In this document: piece after piece, positions 34,667-42,532 of the stretch
Position numbering within the stretch: position 1 is the first letter of the stretch
Layout of the letters: each line of letters begins with the position of its first letter
NCBI GenBank assembly: GCA_963590165.1
Contig: CAVANO010000007.1
Coordinates: 1-42,532, forward strand
DNA length: 42,532 bases
Origin: UBA11524 sp963590165
Lineage (GTDB): Bacteria > Bacillota > Clostridia > Christensenellales > Aristaeellaceae
Reading direction: 5' to 3'
Translations under genes and position numbers: made by a program
The notes under the pieces: model-generated
What the model was told of the DNA's origin: nothing
Databases searched by the model: none
The model's input: only the letters and a program-made list of their open reading frames with translations

Positions 34667-37636
34667 ATGAAGTTTCTCTTCTCTCACAAAGGGACAAAAA
34701 TCTGGTCAATCACAACAGCCATCGTGCTTGTCGTGGTCATTGTCCTCAATTGTGTCCTCCTGAATGTTCCAATCGTAACCAACACCTTGAACATTGTCCT
34801 CGGCGGTGAACGTGCCGTTGTTGCAGAAACGACAAAAACTGCGACGAAAGAGGAAGTGCTCTCTGCCGCAGAAGACTTTGTTGTCGAAGTCGAAAAAGAG
34901 GGTATTACGCTGCTGAAGAACGATAACGCAGCACTGCCCTTTGAAGCAACTGCCAAAGTCAGCGTGTTCGGCAAGAACTCAACGAATCTCGTTTACTCTG
35001 GCTCCGGCTCCGCAGGCAATTCTTCCTCGACTGTAAATACACTCTATGAAAGCCTGACTGCCGCTGGAATTGCCTACAATCCGACGCTGAAGGCGTTCTA
35101 TGATGACAATGCCCGTTCCGGCGACGGGCGTCCATCCAATCCGTCCATGACCTCCGGTCAGCGTCTTTCCGGCTTTGCTACCGGCGAAACGCCTATTTCT
35201 TCCTATACCAGCGATTTGGACGAAAGCTACAGCGAATATTCGGATGGTGCTATCGTTGTGATTTCCCGTATCGGCGGCGAAGGTTTTGACCTTCCTCGCA
35301 GCATGGCAACGGATTTCACCATGACCACCGCTGTGGCAGGTGCTGAATCTGCCACCGACCATTATCTGCAGCTGGATGCCAATGAAAAGGCTCTGCTTTC
35401 CTACGTAAAAGAGCATTTTGACCGTGTTATCGTGGTGCTCAACATTGGCTCAACCATGGAAATCAACGAACTGGAAACTGATCCTGACATTGATGCTATC
35501 CTATGGATGGGCTTCCCAGGCTCGACTGGCGTCATGGCACTCGGTCAGATTCTCGTCGGCAAGGATGCTGATGGCAATCAAATCAGCCCTTCCGGTCATA
35601 CCGTGGATACATGGGCGGTTGATTATACCAGCGATCCGTCATGGTACAACACCGGCGTTTACGGCAGCGAATACGGCAACCGCTACCTGTATAACGGCGA
35701 AACCACCGATTTTGCCTTTGTCAACTACATGGAAGGCATTTACGTCGGCTATCGTTATTACGAGACACGTGGCTATGAGGAAACGCGCGCAGATGCATCC
35801 TCTACCTGGTATCAGGATAACGTGACGTATCCGTTCGGCTACGGCTTGAGCTATACCACCTTCGATTGGGATGTTTCCTTCGACAAGGCGGATGGCAGCA
35901 GCATCACTGCAGACGATACCATTAAAGTCACTGTGAAGGTTACCAATACCGGCAGCTATGCCGGCAAGGATGTCGTTGAGCTGTACTACAGTGCTCCGTA
36001 CAATTATGATGGTCCTGCCATCGAGAAGTCCTATGTCGTGCTCGGCGATTTCGCTAAGACGAAATTGCTTCAGCCAGGCGAGTCCGACACTGTTGAATTG
36101 ACGCTTTCGGTCAAGGACATGAAGTCCTACGATTACGCGGATGCAAACGAAAACGGCTTTGCAGGCTATGAGCTGGATGCAGGCACCTACACGCTGATGG
36201 TCAGCAAGAATGCGCACGAAGCGCAGTCCACCGCATCCTATAATCTGCAGGAGGGTGTTCAACTGGCAACTGATACGAATGCACAGGGTGAAGAAGTTAC
36301 CATTGAAAACCGCTTCGACGATGTCAGCGCTGGTATTTTCGGTACAACGACCTATGCATCCTACACCACTCGAAAGGATTTCGCAGGTACTGTTCCAACG
36401 GACTATCTCAGCGATGAGGAACGCACGCTGACAGACGAACTAAAGGCAACGCTCGATGCTTCCAAGAAGCGCAAGTACACCACGCCTGATGATGGTCAGC
36501 CGTGGGAAGTCACCGGTGAAGCGCCTTCTACCACGGCTGTCAACAATGGAATTTCGCTCAAGAGCATGTTGACAGACGAAAACGGCAACATTACAGCTTC
36601 TGTTTCCTACGATGATCCTCGCTGGGAGAAACTGCTTGATGAAATTACGCTGGATGAAATGAAGAGCCTTGTAGGCTTCGGTGCATTCCGCACCAATGCA
36701 GTTTCCGGCATTGATGGCGTTGTTGATAAGCCAATGACCACCGATGCTGACGGTCCGTCCGGCTTTACGAGTTTCCTTTCCGAAGCCGAAGTCTACGGCA
36801 CCTGCTTGTATCAGGCAGAAGCAGTCATGGGCTCCACGTGGAATGTGGAACTCGCCTATGAAATGGGTCAGAAAGTCGGCGATGAAGGTCTCGTCGGCAA
36901 TGAAAACACGGGCGTTCCATATTCCGGCTGGTATTCTCCGGCAGTCAATATCCACCGTACGCCTTTCGGTGGCAGAAACTGGGAATATTACAGTGAAGAC
37001 GGTCTTCTGTCTGGCAAATTCGCTGCTAAGGTTGTCCAAGGTGCTGCAGAAAAGGGCGTATACTGCTACGTCAAGCATTTTGCCGTGAACGACCAGGAAA
37101 CAGACCGCGAATACAATGGCATTCTGGTCTGGGCAAACGAGCAGGCGATGCGCGAAATCTACCTGAAGCCCTTCGAACTGGCTGTTAAAGAAGGCGGCGC
37201 CACAGGCATGATGTCCTCCTTCAACCGTCTCGGCACAAAGTGGGCAGGCGGTAGCTATGCGTTGCTGACGCAGATTCTGCGCCAGGAATGGGGATTCCAA
37301 GGCATGGTCATCACTGACTACAGCCTGAACACCTACACGCACGTGGACGAAATGATCCGTGCCGGTGGTGACCTGTTCCTCACGCAAGACACGAAGAACT
37401 TCTACATGGAGGACGACGCAACACAAATCACGCTGCTTCGCCAGGCTACGAAGAACATTCTTTACACGGTCGTCAACAGTAATGCCATGGAGGTTTCCAT
37501 CACTGGTTACCTGAAGCCAATTTGGCAGGAAGTGCTGATCTACGTGGACATTGCGCTTGCTGTTGCTTTCATCCTTTGGGGTGTACTCGCAATCCGCAAG
37601 GCATGCCGTCTGGATAAGGCGAATAAGGCTGCATAA
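34667..37636 (+). CDS. Membrane-anchored GH3-family enzyme with reversed domain order
   Basis: 989 residues. N-terminal membrane helix (about residues 14-38, IVLVVVIVLNCVLLNVPIV) and a C-terminal helix (about 953-975) followed by a basic tail. Between them, presumably outside the cell, lie the GH3 C-domain (EKEGITLLKNDNAALPF; SPSGHTVDTWAVDY), a fibronectin-III-like domain, then the GH3 N-domain with K803-H804-F805-x2-N-D and nucleophile D884 in GMVITDYS. All key motifs are canonical, so it should be an active beta-glycosidase. ATG 34667 has GGGTGAAG upstream. Confidence 0.88.
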   Translation: MKFLFSHKGTKIWSITTAIVLVVVIVLNCVLLNVPIVTNTLNIVLGGERAVVAETTKTATKEEVLSAAEDFVVEVEKEGITLLKNDNAALPFEATAKVSVFGKNSTNLVYSGSGSAGNSSSTVNTLYESLTAAGIAYNPTLKAFYDDNARSGDGRPSNPSMTSGQRLSGFATGETPISSYTSDLDESYSEYSDGAIVVISRIGGEGFDLPRSMATDFTMTTAVAGAESATDHYLQLDANEKALLSYVKEHFDRVIVVLNIGSTMEINELETDPDIDAILWMGFPGSTGVMALGQILVGKDADGNQISPSGHTVDTWAVDYTSDPSWYNTGVYGSEYGNRYLYNGETTDFAFVNYMEGIYVGYRYYETRGYEETRADASSTWYQDNVTYPFGYGLSYTTFDWDVSFDKADGSSITADDTIKVTVKVTNTGSYAGKDVVELYYSAPYNYDGPAIEKSYVVLGDFAKTKLLQPGESDTVELTLSVKDMKSYDYADANENGFAGYELDAGTYTLMVSKNAHEAQSTASYNLQEGVQLATDTNAQGEEVTIENRFDDVSAGIFGTTTYASYTTRKDFAGTVPTDYLSDEERTLTDELKATLDASKKRKYTTPDDGQPWEVTGEAPSTTAVNNGISLKSMLTDENGNITASVSYDDPRWEKLLDEITLDEMKSLVGFGAFRTNAVSGIDGVVDKPMTTDADGPSGFTSFLSEAEVYGTCLYQAEAVMGSTWNVELAYEMGQKVGDEGLVGNENTGVPYSGWYSPAVNIHRTPFGGRNWEYYSEDGLLSGKFAAKVVQGAAEKGVYCYVKHFAVNDQETDREYNGILVWANEQAMREIYLKPFELAVKEGGATGMMSSFNRLGTKWAGGSYALLTQILRQEWGFQGMVITDYSLNTYTHVDEMIRAGGDLFLTQDTKNFYMEDDATQITLLRQATKNILYTVVNSNAMEVSITGYLKPIWQEVLIYVDIALAVAFILWGVLAIRKACRLDKANKAA

Positions 37637-37683
37637 CGATCAAGCAAATTCCGGAAGAAAACTCTGAATCCACCACGTTCAAA

Positions 37684-37726
37684 CGGAACCGGCATGGTGC
37701 ATTGTGCACCACCGGTTCCGCTTTTT
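37684..37726 (+). terminator. Strong terminator after the GH3 cluster
   Basis: CGGAACCGG (37684-37692) pairs with CCGGTTCCG (37712-37720), with inner TGGTGCA/TGCACCA, then CTTTTT. It lies between convergent genes and may work in both directions, although the minus-strand U-tract is shorter. Confidence 0.85.
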
Positions 37727-38884
37727 ACTTGAAATTAAAATCCAGCCCCGACTTTTTCAGCATCTTGTGATATTCCTCAACAGACGCATCCGTCAGCGTG
37801 TTGTCCTCGGCAATATACTTCCCAAAGCGATCGCGCTTATGCAGAATGATATTAACCCAGCGAACAACCCACACGACCGGCAGTAAATCGGGCATTTCTC
37901 CAGAATCGGATACATGCCTTTCATCTTATCAAGCGGCAGGAAAATCCGATTCAGCCAGTTGTGCGCCTTTGCCTTTCCGAGCGATCCCTGCTCGTTGACC
38001 TGCTTGAGCATCGTCGACTTCAGGCTGTTCTCGTGCGTTCCAAACACGCCACTCGCAAACAACCGATCAGAAATCAGCTGCGAAGCCTCTGTGTGCTCCG
38101 CACTGCCGAACCACACATCCAGCATGAGCATCGTATTCGTGTAGAATCGCTCAAGCTGGAGTTGCGTCAGCGTCTGCTGAATATACTTTTCATCCATGTC
38201 CTGATACGCCTTACGATACACATACAGGTCGAGCACCTGACGGATGCCAGCACCGGCGTCGCGATAGTGCTTCGCGTAGTGCGTGAAGATGTAAATGAAC
38301 GTGTCTTCATGGCTCATTTCATAGCGGTAGGGCACGTCAGTCGGCTTTGCCAGTTGCCAGCCATCGCCGTAATAGGCGAAATAATCCTTGTTGTACGACG
38401 GAATCAAGCGCTTGTGCAGTTCAACGTGAATGCCGTTCTTGTCCCAGACGTACTCATGGTCGCTGACAACGCCTTCGGTGAAGCCTTCCGCAAGCATCAG
38501 CGGACGAATCCGGTCGTACTGCTCCGTCCGAATCAACACGTCAATGTCGCCCATCGATCGCAACGCATCGTTGGGATACAGCGGCTTCATGACGCAACCC
38601 TTGAGCGGCATATGGTCGATTTTGTGCGTTGAAAACGAGTCAAACAGCTGATTCGCAAGCGTTAATTGCTTTGTGCTGGTCATTGCCGCCGCAAGTAACT
38701 TGTTGCGCGTCGGCTTATCGATTGCAATGTTTGACTGACGTAAACCGGCGATCAGCAACGCTTCAATTTGCTGGGATTTGGCGAAGTTGAGGAGCTCGTC
38801 CGGTTGAAAATCAACCGGAAGTTCAGCTGGAATGCCGTCCAACGCCGCACGAATGAGCGAAAGCACCGTTTGCTGATTGACCAT
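37725..38884 (-). pseudogene. Nucleotidyltransferase-family (NTP_transf_5) gene with a C-terminal frameshift
   Basis: Read directly the frame runs 38884 to 37793. Family motifs: MPLKGCVMKPLYPNDALRSMGDIDVLI (metal-binding DxD region) and HVELHKRLIP. After YPILEKCP near 37893 the frame turns into non-family sequence. Moving by one base restores LLPVVWVVRWVN, then LHKRDRFGKYIAEDN and on to SGLDFNFK with a stop at 37725-37727. One C appears to be missing from a C-run on the coding strand (GGG at 37890-37892). Repaired length would be 386 residues. Such proteins often accompany surface-polysaccharide genes; exact reaction unknown. Start at 38884 favoured over 38893 by ribosome-site spacing. Confidence 0.75.
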
Positions 38885-38899
38885 ATTCACCATCTCCGC

Positions 38900-40075
38900 T
38901 CAGTATTTCCGCCACACCATCTTGTCCACCACGCCGGTATAGCTCTGGATGATTTTTACAACCTTGTCCGACACGTTTTCATCCGTATAGTCCGGCACTG
39001 GAATACCAGAATCGCCATTCCGGTTCATTTCGACTGCGACATCAACCGCCTGCAGCAGATGGTCGCCATCGATACCTGCGAGGATGAAACAACCCTTGTC
39101 GAGCGCCTCAGGACGTTCAGTGGACGTGCGGATGCAGACCGCCGGGAACGGATGCCCGACGCTGGTGAAAAAACTGCTTTCCTCTGGGAGTGTGCCGGAA
39201 TCCGATACGACACAGAAGGCATTCATCTGCAGGCAATTGTAGTCGTGGAAGCCAAGCGGCTCGTGCTGGATAACACGCTTATCAAGCTGAAAGCCAGTCG
39301 CTTCAAGGCGCTTGCGGCTGCGCGGATGGCAGGAATACAGGATCGGCATGTCGTATTTGGCAGCCAATTTGTTGATTGCTGTGAACAGCGACAGGAAGTT
39401 TTTCTCCGTGTCAATGTTCTCCTCGCGGTGTGCCGACAGCAGGATGTACTTGCCCTTTTCGAGTCCAAGCCGCGCATGAATGTCTGATGCTTCGATCTTC
39501 GCCAGGTTCTGGTGGAGCACTTCCGCCATCGGCGAACCGGTCACGTAGGTGCGTTCCTTGGGCAAACCGCAGTCCGCCAAATAGCGCCGCGCATGCTCAG
39601 AATATGCCATATTGACATCGGAAATAATGTCGACAATACGGCGATTTGTCTCTTCCGGTAAACATTCATCCTTGCAGCGGTTGCCGGCTTCCATGTGGAA
39701 AATCGGGATGTGCAGCCGCTTTGCGCCGATGACGGACAGGCAGCTATTTGTGTCGCCAAGAACGAGCACGGCATCCGGCTTGACCGCAACCATCAGCTTG
39801 TAGCTCTCGGAAATGATGTTGCCCATGGTCTCGCCGAGGTCAGCGCCGACCGCGTTCAGATAAACATCAGGGTCGGCAAGCTGCAAATCATGGAAGAACA
39901 CACCGTTCAAGTTGTAATCGTAGTTCTGCCCGGTGTGGGCGAGCAGCACGTCGAAATACTTGCGCGTCTTGTTGATGACCGCAGCAAGACGGATGATTTC
40001 CGGACGCGTGCCGACGATGATGAGAAGTTTCAACTTGCCGTTGTTGCGAAAAGAAACGTTGCTATAATCTGCCAT
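38900..40075 (-). CDS. capG: UDP-N-acetyl sugar 2-epimerase, CapG/FnlC-like
   Basis: 391 residues. Non-hydrolysing UDP-GlcNAc 2-epimerase fold: IIVGTRPEIIRLA near the start, IFHMEAGNRCKDECLPEETNR, LLSAHREENID, VVSDSGTLPEESSFF. In the neighbourhood of capF and capE it should be the last enzyme of UDP-N-acetyl-L-fucosamine synthesis, epimerising C2 of the 6-deoxy-talose intermediate. Start at 40075 (ATG) preferred, with AGGTGA just upstream; GTG at 40084 is the alternative. Only 7-16 bases separate it from the next gene. Confidence 0.85.
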   Translation of the reverse strand: MADYSNVSFRNNGKLKLLIIVGTRPEIIRLAAVINKTRKYFDVLLAHTGQNYDYNLNGVFFHDLQLADPDVYLNAVGADLGETMGNIISESYKLMVAVKPDAVLVLGDTNSCLSVIGAKRLHIPIFHMEAGNRCKDECLPEETNRRIVDIISDVNMAYSEHARRYLADCGLPKERTYVTGSPMAEVLHQNLAKIEASDIHARLGLEKGKYILLSAHREENIDTEKNFLSLFTAINKLAAKYDMPILYSCHPRSRKRLEATGFQLDKRVIQHEPLGFHDYNCLQMNAFCVVSDSGTLPEESSFFTSVGHPFPAVCIRTSTERPEALDKGCFILAGIDGDHLLQAVDVAVEMNRNGDSGIPVPDYTDENVSDKVVKIIQSYTGVVDKMVWRKY

Positions 40076-40149
40076 ATGTATCACCTATACATGTTATTTC
40101 GCCTCTGCGGAGGCGACCAGAGCTTTCCGATCGCCCTGGACCTTCGGTT

Positions 40150-41346
40150 CTATACTTTCTCAAAAAACGTATCCGGATGATTCAGGTCAAAAACCTCGTT
40201 GCACGTCATGACAGTGACCAGATTCTCTGTGTCTGACAAATTGATGATGTTATGTGTCCAGCCGGGAATCATGTGTACTGCCTCAATCTTGTCGCCGGAC
40301 ACCTCGAATTCAACCGTCTCGCCGGTGTTGATGTTGCGCTCCTGGATGAGCCCGTGCCCAGCAACCACGATGAACAGCTCCCACTTGCTGTTGTGCCAAT
40401 GCTGCCCCTTCGTGATGCCCGGTTTGCTGATGTTGACGGATACCTGACCGCAATCAGCTGTGTGGAGCAACTCCGTGAACGAGCCACGAGCATCCACATT
40501 CATCCGCAGTGAATACTTGAATTTGTCGGTCGGGAGGTACGTCAAGTACAGCGAATACAACTTTTTCGAGAACGACCCGTCCGGCATTTTCGGCATCAGG
40601 AGCGTGGTCGGCTGGCGCTTGAACTCCTGCAGCAGATCGACAATTTCACCCAACGTGACCTTGTGTGTCACAGGCACGCAACAATAGCATCCGTCTGACT
40701 TTAACACGGTTTCAATGCCGTCAAACTCGCAATGTTGCTCTTTGCCTTCGAGCAAGTCAAACATACCCTCAACCAGATCGTCTATGTACAGCAGCTCGAT
40801 TTCGGTTGTGCGATCGTTCACTGTGAACGGCTGATCATTTGCCACAGCCCAGCAGAACGTGCTGACAGCGCTGTTGTACTTCGGTCGGCTGTGCCCCATA
40901 AGATTCGGAAAACGGTACACAGCAACCTTTGCACCTGTTTCCTCGGCGTACTGGAAGAATAGCTCCTCGCCAGCCTTCTTGCTGCGCCCATACTCGCTGT
41001 TGCCGAAGCGTCCTGCCAATGTTGCCTGAATCGAGGAGGACAGCATGACCGTTGCACGATTGTTGTGTTTCTTCAGGCAATCCAGCAGTTCCGAAGCAAA
41101 GCCGAAGTTACCTGCCATGAAGTCTTGCGGATTCTCCGGACGGTTCACGCCGGCAAGGTTGAACACGAAATCCGCCTTCGCGCAGTATTCATCGAGCAGT
41201 TCAGGCGTGGAATCGATGTCATATTCGTAGATTTCGCCAATATGCAGGTTCGGACGCGTCTTGTTGCGGCCGTCCTGCAACGTCTTCAGGTTGTTGACAA
41301 GTGCTGTACCGACCATGCCCTTTGCGCCGGTGACGAGGATGTTCAT
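40150..41346 (-). CDS. capF: Bifunctional SDR reductase/cupin, CapF/FnlB-like
   Basis: 398 residues. N-terminal Rossmann SDR domain (LVTGAKGMVGTAL; active-site pair in YGRSK). C-terminal cupin domain (GQHWHNSKWELFIVVAGHGLI) with the metal-binding histidines. CapF of this architecture reduces the keto sugar made by CapE in UDP-FucNAc synthesis. ATG 41346 chosen; GTG at 41355 is in frame. Followed after 74 bases by capG. Upstream, the expected capE lies beyond an inserted gene of opposite orientation. Confidence 0.88.
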   Translation of the reverse strand: MNILVTGAKGMVGTALVNNLKTLQDGRNKTRPNLHIGEIYEYDIDSTPELLDEYCAKADFVFNLAGVNRPENPQDFMAGNFGFASELLDCLKKHNNRATVMLSSSIQATLAGRFGNSEYGRSKKAGEELFFQYAEETGAKVAVYRFPNLMGHSRPKYNSAVSTFCWAVANDQPFTVNDRTTEIELLYIDDLVEGMFDLLEGKEQHCEFDGIETVLKSDGCYCCVPVTHKVTLGEIVDLLQEFKRQPTTLLMPKMPDGSFSKKLYSLYLTYLPTDKFKYSLRMNVDARGSFTELLHTADCGQVSVNISKPGITKGQHWHNSKWELFIVVAGHGLIQERNINTGETVEFEVSGDKIEAVHMIPGWTHNIINLSDTENLVTVMTCNEVFDLNHPDTFFEKV

Positions 41347-41389
41347 GCAAATCACTTCGCTTTCTTTCTTGATTTATGCGTCTGTTTGT

Positions 41390-41418
41390 TTGCAGTTTCG
41401 TAGCGTTTCTGATATAAT
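41390..41418 (+). promoter_or_regulatory. Promoter of the Bro-N-like gene
   Basis: TTGCAG (41390-41395), 17-base spacer, TATAAT (41413-41418), then GAGGAGGTC ahead of the ATG. The element faces away from capF. Confidence 0.75.
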
Positions 41419-41445
41419 AGTGGCGTTACAGAGGAGGTCGACCGT

Positions 41446-42321
41446 ATGCCGAATCAGGAAAATCTCCAGCTTTTTGAGGATCAAGCCATCCGCACCGCGT
41501 GGAATGAAGAGGCGGAAGAGTGGTATTTTTCCATCGTCGATGTCGTTGCCGTGCTGACGGAGAGTCCGAATCCGAACAATTATTGGAAAGTCTTGAAAAA
41601 ACGCTTGTTTGATGAAGGAAATGAGTCGGTTACAAATTGTAACCAACTGAAATTGAAGTCCCCCAAGGATGGCAAGCGTTACAAAACCGACGTTGCCAAC
41701 ACGGAGCAGTTGCTTCGCATCATCCAGTCGATTCCTTCACGAAAAGCAGAACCGTTCAAACGTTGGCTTGCGGAAGTCGGTCGTGAGCGCATCGAAGAGA
41801 CGCTCGACCCCGAGCTGATTGCTGAGCGCCTTGTCGCAACGTACGAGCGCAAGGGCTACACGCGTGAGTGGATTAATCAGCGGTTACAGGCCATTTCGGC
41901 GCGCAAGGAGCTCACGGACGAGTGGAGGGATCGCGGCGTACAGCAGGGCAAGGAGTTTGCCATCCTGACGGACGAACTGACCCGCGCTTGGTCGGGCATG
42001 ACGACGCGGCAGTACAAGACGTTGAAAGGGCTCAAGAAGGAAAGCCTGCGTGACAACATGAGCACGACCGAGCTGACGCTGAATCAGTTGGCAGAGGTTG
42101 CCGCACGCGAGCTGTCGCAGCAAGAACAGCCGGCAAACTTCGAGGAAAACAAGCGTGTTGCACAGGCAGGCGGTTCGGTTGCAGGCAATGCGCGGAAGGA
42201 TCTTGAGGAACGCCTTGGGCGACCAATCATCACCAGCCAACGCGCCGCGCAGCTCAATCATGTCGTTACGCAGATGATTGAAGCAAGTGCTGCAACGGCA
42301 GATGAGCCCGAAAAGAAATGA
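41446..42321 (+). CDS. Bro-N/phage-antirepressor-like protein (DinD-like C-terminus)
   Basis: 291 residues. N-terminal Bro-N domain (RTAWNEEAEEWYFSIVDVVAVLTESPNPNNYWKVLKKRL), which binds DNA in viral and phage antirepressors. Helical, charged C-terminal half ending in AGGSVAGNARKDLEERLGRPIITSQRAAQL, as in DinD-like and RhuM-like relatives. Role in the host is unknown; possibilities are a regulator, a phage remnant or a stress gene. It has its own promoter and lies inside the cap gene series on the opposite strand, its stop 6 bases from the capE stop. Confidence 0.82.
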   Translation: MPNQENLQLFEDQAIRTAWNEEAEEWYFSIVDVVAVLTESPNPNNYWKVLKKRLFDEGNESVTNCNQLKLKSPKDGKRYKTDVANTEQLLRIIQSIPSRKAEPFKRWLAEVGRERIEETLDPELIAERLVATYERKGYTREWINQRLQAISARKELTDEWRDRGVQQGKEFAILTDELTRAWSGMTTRQYKTLKGLKKESLRDNMSTTELTLNQLAEVAARELSQQEQPANFEENKRVAQAGGSVAGNARKDLEERLGRPIITSQRAAQLNHVVTQMIEASAATADEPEKK

Positions 42322-42326
42322 CAGAT

Positions 42327-42532
42327 TCAACCTTTTAGCGCATTCTGCACATAATCCGTTGTCAGAATTTTCTTGACGGTTCCATCCACATCAAGCCGTG
42401 TCGTATTGTCGCTCGTGTAACTCTCGTCCGCCATCGTGTGCACTTCGCCTTGCACGACAAACTTGTCGTAATTCAGATCGCGGTTGTCAGCGGCAACACG
42501 GAAGTACTGCCCCATGTCCTCACTGCGCAGTC
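42327..42532 (-). CDS. capE: 3' end of UDP-N-acetylglucosamine 4,6-dehydratase, CapE/FnlA-like (partial)
   Basis: The last 67 or so residues are visible; the gene continues past the window edge. MGQYFRVAADNRDLNYDKF, then TSDNTTRLDVDGTVKKILTTDYVQNAL closely fit the C-terminus of CapE/FnlA, the first enzyme of UDP-L-FucNAc synthesis. No start is present; the apparent ATG at 42515 is internal because the frame continues upstream as LRSED. Same strand as capF and capG. Confidence 0.78.
   Translation of the reverse strand, partial: LRSEDMGQYFRVAADNRDLNYDKFVVQGEVHTMADESYTSDNTTRLDVDGTVKKILTTDYVQNALKG

Noticed and set aside
30739..34668. Very long open frame (1309 codons) on the minus strand across the first GH3 and CBM-like genes
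   Set aside because: Shadow of the codon bias of well-supported plus-strand genes; its translation has no recognisable domain and it crosses two terminators and a promoter.
1..42532. CRISPR arrays, tRNA or rRNA genes, integrases, attachment sites, known riboswitches
   Set aside because: I looked for repeat-spacer patterns, tRNA-like ends and transposase or integrase motifs and found none; the only mobile-type signals are the MITE-like repeats and the Bro-N gene.

Overview
The window reads as chromosome of an anaerobic, probably gut-associated Clostridia-type Firmicute. The evidence is strong AGGAGG ribosome sites, consensus sigma-A promoters, YesM/YesN two-component regulation, LplB/LplC-type sugar permeases, an oxygen-independent sulfatase-maturating enzyme and a secreted flavin reductase. 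I cannot name the genus from sequence alone. No rRNA, tRNA or CRISPR array is visible.

Layout. 1-1.7 kb: a purine/xanthine-type (NCS2/AzgA-like) permease whose N-terminus is unclear. 1.8-2.35 kb: a small secreted protein of unknown function. 2.4-8.55 kb (minus strand): a surface-polysaccharide operon of three GT4-type glycosyltransferases, an O-antigen ligase/polymerase-like protein and a Wzx-like flippase, driven by a TTGACA-N17-TATAAT promoter. 8.6-19.9 kb: a glycan-utilisation locus. On the minus strand sit a YesM kinase, a YesN regulator, an anaerobic sulfatase-maturating radical SAM enzyme and a Cys-type sulfatase. Divergently on the plus strand sit two permeases, a solute-binding protein and a cytoplasmic GH20 hexosaminidase. 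Together they look like import of a sulfated HexNAc-containing oligosaccharide followed by desulfation and cleavage inside the cell.

20.2-23.2 kb (minus strand): a Tim44-like/zinc-ribbon membrane protein and a secreted FMN/FAD reductase. 23.5-30.2 kb (plus strand): a complete oligopeptide ABC importer (two permeases, two ATPases, binding protein) with an M14 metallocarboxypeptidase. 30.2-30.86 kb: a gene-poor stretch holding a terminator, a likely gene remnant, a MITE-like repeat and a promoter with a 5'UTR hairpin. 30.9-37.6 kb (plus strand): a secreted GH3 enzyme, a secreted carbohydrate-binding-like protein and a GH3 enzyme with membrane segments at both ends. Both GH3 proteins have the reversed domain order (C domain before N domain).

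37.7-42.5 kb (minus strand): a frameshifted nucleotidyltransferase-family gene, capG/fnlC, capF/fnlB and the 3' end of capE/fnlA, i.e. the UDP-N-acetyl-L-fucosamine pathway for surface polysaccharide. A Bro-N/antirepressor-like gene with its own promoter sits on the opposite strand between capE and capF.

Three copies of a dispersed palindromic MITE-like repeat (19.93, 23.34 and 30.44 kb) lie in the intergenic regions. The left edge of one supplies the stop codon of the GH20 gene.
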